A stretch of DNA of 7,738 bases from Clostridia bacterium (GTDB lineage Bacteria > Bacillota > Clostridia > TANB77 > CAG-508): the NCBI GenBank assembly GCA_900753245.1, contig CAADYJ010000096.1, positions 1-7,738 of the forward strand. Direction: 5' to 3'. Below are positions 5,214 to 7,738 of this stretch, piece after piece; position 1 is the stretch's first letter; every line of letters begins with the position of its first letter. The position numbers were made by a program, and so were the translations under genes. The notes below the pieces were generated by a model. It had not been told where the DNA came from and did no database searches. It was given only the letters and a program-made list of their open reading frames with translations.

Positions 5214-6606
5214 TATAATCTTTTCCTATAATAATTGTAAAATCTACCTTTGTATTATTAGATCCACTAGTTATTGCCCCTGTTCCTAATATCTCTTTTA
5301 TTTCTTTTTCTTTACTTGTAGATTGGCTTGTTCTATTTATTATAGTTGTTTTTGAAGTAGTAGATGTTGTGCCTGTTTTTGTTATTTGATATCCTTTATC
5401 TTTTAATTTTTTCTCTATAGAAGTTGTTATACTACTATCTCCAGTTCCATTTAATAATTCAACCTTTAATTTTTCTTGTGTTGTTTTAGATGTTGTAGTA
5501 TTTGAGCTATCTTTAGTTGTTTCATTTACTACTGTATTTGATATTTCGTTTGTATTTTCACTTTCTTCTACTTTATCTGTAAATAATTCTTCTACTAAAG
5601 TTTTTGTTTGCTTTTTATCTGCATTGTAAATCCATATTCCATTACATATTTCTGATGTTCCTGGTAATGTTCCACTTTGTATATTTTGTGTATTAAATTT
5701 AAATATATATGGTATATAATATTTTACAGTTTGCATGTCTAAATTTGTTTTTATGTTTTTAAATACTATATCTAATAGATTAATAGCTTTAGTTGCATTT
5801 TCAATTCTTAATAATTGTTTAGCTGTTACTTGTATAAATTCTCTTTGTGTTCTCATTCTTCCTATATCATTATCGCCATATTCTGCTGGATATGAACTTC
5901 CATCTTGATTATGTCTAAATCGTAATAATTGCTCTGCTTTTGCACCATCTATTAATTGTTCACCTGCTTTCAAGTGTATGTGCAAATCTTGATTATAATC
6001 ATCATAGTCCATATCTATTGGTACATTAAATGTTACTCCACCAATAGCATCTACTATTTCTATAATAGCATCTGTATCAACTAATATATAGTAGTCTAAG
6101 TCTAAGCCTGTTAGCTTATTTACACATTCTATAGTCTCTGGTATATTTTCACCATTTCTATATACTGAATTCATTTTATAACTTGCTAAATAATTAGGTG
6201 TAGCTGTTTCTTTATTTTTCTTTCCTACATATGTGTCTCTAGGAATAGATAATAATGAAGCTTGTTGAGTTTGAGGATTATATGAAGCTATCATTATACT
6301 ATCTGTTAACTTATATCCATCTCCTATTCCACTTTCACCTAATATTAAAATATTTATTCTTCCTACATTCTTTAGTTTTTCTGGATCTATTCCTAATGCT
6401 GTAGCAGATAGTGGGTCATAATTACTGCCTTCCATATTTTTAGTGTGTTTATAGTATTGATATCCAAAATAGCATCCATATCCTAATATTATTGCTAGTA
6501 AAATTATTAAAATAATTATTAGAACTCTCTTTCCTATTCCCTTTGATTTGTTATTTTTCTTTTTACTTTTTTTATTATTTTCTTTTGCTTTTTCTTTTTT
6601 TCCCAA
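5209..6606 (-). CDS. LytR-CpsA-Psr (LCP) family protein with C-terminal LytR_C domain
   Basis: LCP enzymes act on the outer membrane face and transfer undecaprenyl-pyrophosphate-linked polymers (teichoic acids, capsule) onto peptidoglycan. This 465-residue protein has a Lys-rich cytoplasmic N-terminus (1-27), one membrane segment (about 28-50), the LCP catalytic domain (about 82-265), a Ser/Thr/Asn-rich linker (about 345-378), and a LytR_C-like domain opening with VELLNGTG (382-389). Visible catalytic-domain motifs are LTDS with D102, SIPRD (120-124), LRFRH (228-232) and DIGRMRTQRE (247-256). The Arg usually found two residues before D102 is Leu here. The start is TTG at 6606, supported by AGGAG at 6616-6620; the next Met lies beyond the membrane segment. 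The polymer it transfers cannot be told from the window. Its own promoter lies in the upstream gap, and readthrough from the gene at 6674-7738 is also possible. Confidence 0.93.
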   Translation of the reverse strand: MGKKEKAKENNKKSKKKNNKSKGIGKRVLIIILIILLAIILGYGCYFGYQYYKHTKNMEGSNYDPLSATALGIDPEKLKNVGRINILILGESGIGDGYKLTDSIMIASYNPQTQQASLLSIPRDTYVGKKNKETATPNYLASYKMNSVYRNGENIPETIECVNKLTGLDLDYYILVDTDAIIEIVDAIGGVTFNVPIDMDYDDYNQDLHIHLKAGEQLIDGAKAEQLLRFRHNQDGSSYPAEYGDNDIGRMRTQREFIQVTAKQLLRIENATKAINLLDIVFKNIKTNLDMQTVKYYIPYIFKFNTQNIQSGTLPGTSEICNGIWIYNADKKQTKTLVEELFTDKVEESENTNEISNTVVNETTKDSSNTTTSKTTQEKLKVELLNGTGDSSITTSIEKKLKDKGYQITKTGTTSTTSKTTIINRTSQSTSKEKEIKEILGTGAITSGSNNTKVDFTIIIGKDYK

Positions 6607-6615
6607 TTTTTTTCA

Positions 6616-6620
6616 CTCCT
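6616..6620 (-). promoter_or_regulatory. Ribosome binding site that fixes the TTG start of the LCP gene
   Basis: AGGAG (within AGGAGTG) on the minus strand lies nine bases before the TTG at 6606. A GTG within this motif is out of frame, and no in-frame ATG is near. Confidence 0.8.
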
Positions 6621-6639
6621 ATGTGTTTAACATATCAAG

Positions 6640-6668
6640 AGTATAACAAAAAACATTATAAATATCAA
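6640..6668 (-). promoter_or_regulatory. Sigma-A promoter of the LCP gene
   Basis: On the minus strand a -35 box TTGATA (6663-6668), a 17-base spacer and an extended -10 (TGTTATACT, hexamer 6640-6645) fit a strong vegetative promoter. Transcription should begin near 6633, giving a leader of about 27 bases. It lies wholly between the stop codon of the upstream gene (6674) and the LCP start, so the LCP gene can be expressed on its own. Confidence 0.75.
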
Positions 6669-6673
6669 TATTT

Positions 6674-7738
6674 TTAATAATTTTTTATTAAATCTAACCA
6701 AGTATATGCGTGATGAATAGCATATCCCAAATTAATACCTTTATACTTATTTTGTATAACATAATTACTTATTCTATTTTGAGACTCTTTTATTATTTTT
6801 TCTTCTACATATTTTCTTGTATACTCATAATCTGCTGGAATATATGTTGGTACTAAAATATTATATTCTTCTTTATTATTATTAAATGCATCTTCTTTCT
6901 TTTTTGCTTCATTTTTAAATGTCATTAAGTCCATTCCAACTGTTAATTCTGTATCATATTTTAAACATTTTTCAATCCAATTTTCAGTGACCTCTATTGA
7001 AGACTTATCGTCATATGTGTAAGTTTTTTTGTCTATTACATTTGCTAAAATATAATCTGGCTTTGTTCCAAAATCCATTATTGTTATATTATCTGCAACT
7101 CTTACTATTTCTTCTCCTATATTTTTATATTTATTTTCTTTTGCATTATAATAACTATATCTATCTATCCAAAATGTTATATCATATCCTGTTTGTATAT
7201 TATTTTTGTGTGCATATTCTGTAGAAGCTTGAACAAACTCAACAAATTTACTTCTAACAATTGCCTTTTTTGCACTTTCTGTTTCTCCATCTACCCAATA
7301 TTTATTTGAATCTAAATTAGGATAATTTCCTTTTACTATTGCATGTGGTTCAACATCATAGTGTATCTGTTTTATCTTTATATCATGCTTATCATTATAT
7401 TGTTTTATTGCATCTATATAATTATATATTCCATCTGAGTAATCATTATATATAAATAATGGATCTCCAAATAGCGCATAAACATTTAGATTTTTTTCGT
7501 TAGCATATTCTATAAAATCTGTATAATTATCTAAATTTTTATAGTCCATACTTAGGTATATAACACTGTAATTCTTCTCTGCAAATGTGTCTATTGCATT
7601 TTTTCTTTCTGTTTCATTTATAATATATTTATATTCATCTGGTAAACTTGGCGAACACCAAAACCATACACTTTTCAATGGTTCATAGTCTTCTTTACTC
7701 AACTCTACTATATAGTCATTCTCTTTATTATAAATATA
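6674..7738 (-). CDS. Probable TIM-barrel glycosidase-like protein, function unknown (5' end outside window)
   Basis: The frame is open to the right edge (Y-I-Y-N-K-E-N-D from base 7738), so the TTG at 7702 is internal and the N-terminus, including any signal peptide, is not visible. I see 354 residues. Numbered from the edge, SVWFW (23-27) looks like a first barrel strand, YSVIYLSMDY (57-66) and NVYALFGDP (85-93) like the next strands, and IHYDVEPH (125-132) like a strand ending in acidic residues. TGYDITFWID (183-192), ITIMDFG (218-224), LTVGMDL (265-271) and a final LGYAIHHAYTW (337-347) follow. This spacing of strand-like blocks, with Asp/Glu at strand ends, fits a TIM-barrel glycoside-hydrolase-like fold; I recall similar DVEP-containing hypothetical proteins in Bacillota. 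No substrate can be assigned. Its position upstream of an LCP gene suggests an envelope or extracellular glycan role, by inference. Confidence 0.7.
   Translation of the reverse strand, partial: YIYNKENDYIVELSKEDYEPLKSVWFWCSPSLPDEYKYIINETERKNAIDTFAEKNYSVIYLSMDYKNLDNYTDFIEYANEKNLNVYALFGDPLFIYNDYSDGIYNYIDAIKQYNDKHDIKIKQIHYDVEPHAIVKGNYPNLDSNKYWVDGETESAKKAIVRSKFVEFVQASTEYAHKNNIQTGYDITFWIDRYSYYNAKENKYKNIGEEIVRVADNITIMDFGTKPDYILANVIDKKTYTYDDKSSIEVTENWIEKCLKYDTELTVGMDLMTFKNEAKKKEDAFNNNKEEYNILVPTYIPADYEYTRKYVEEKIIKESQNRISNYVIQNKYKGINLGYAIHHAYTWLDLIKNY

Noticed and set aside
6650..6680. AT-only hairpin after the DVEP gene as a terminator
   Set aside because: The arms meet with almost no loop, contain a mismatch and lack G-C pairs. 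The T-run after it is also part of the LCP promoter spacer, so I do not call it.
6997..7224. 75-residue plus-strand open frame opposite the DVEP gene
   Set aside because: It is antisense to a convincing coding frame, its product is mostly Leu/Tyr/Phe, and nothing suggests translation.

Overview
The window is very AT-rich. Its gene content (an initiator tRNA of the Bacillota type, strong AGGAGG-like ribosome binding sites with frequent TTG starts, a DacF-type D,D-carboxypeptidase, a LytR-CpsA-Psr protein and ComEA) points to a low-GC Gram-positive bacterium, most likely an anaerobic member of the Clostridia. I cannot name a genus. Both ends of the window cut through genes.

Left part (1-2700): the 3' four-fifths or more of an MgtA-type P-type ATPase runs off the left edge. 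It is followed by about 190 bases of AT-rich spacer. A single initiator tRNA-fMet gene then lies on the minus strand, with its own near-consensus promoter and an intrinsic terminator three bases past its CCA end.

Middle part (2700-3830): a perfect 19-bp inverted repeat sits against the tRNA promoter. Next, on the minus strand, are a 58-residue unrecognised protein gene and comEA (membrane-anchored DNA receptor). The small gene has a candidate promoter with an extended -10 box and a Spo0A-box-like heptamer at the -35 position. A 147-base divergent spacer follows, carrying the promoter and ribosome binding site of the next gene.

Right part (3830-7738): a plus-strand D-alanyl-D-alanine carboxypeptidase converges on a minus-strand LytR-CpsA-Psr gene. 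The two share a bidirectional terminator in a 40-base gap. Upstream of the LCP gene, in the same orientation, is a 5'-truncated gene for a probable TIM-barrel, glycosidase-like protein with a DVEP motif. The LCP gene has its own promoter in the 67-base gap. The carboxypeptidase trims peptidoglycan stem peptides and LCP enzymes attach anionic polymers to peptidoglycan, so this half is an envelope-biogenesis neighbourhood. The TIM-barrel protein may act on an envelope glycan, but that is inference.

I see no CRISPR array, transposase, phage gene or clear defence system. The observations most worth following are the altered residues at the ion site of the MgtA homologue, the Spo0A-like promoter of the 58-residue gene, the 19-bp inverted repeat and the DVEP protein.
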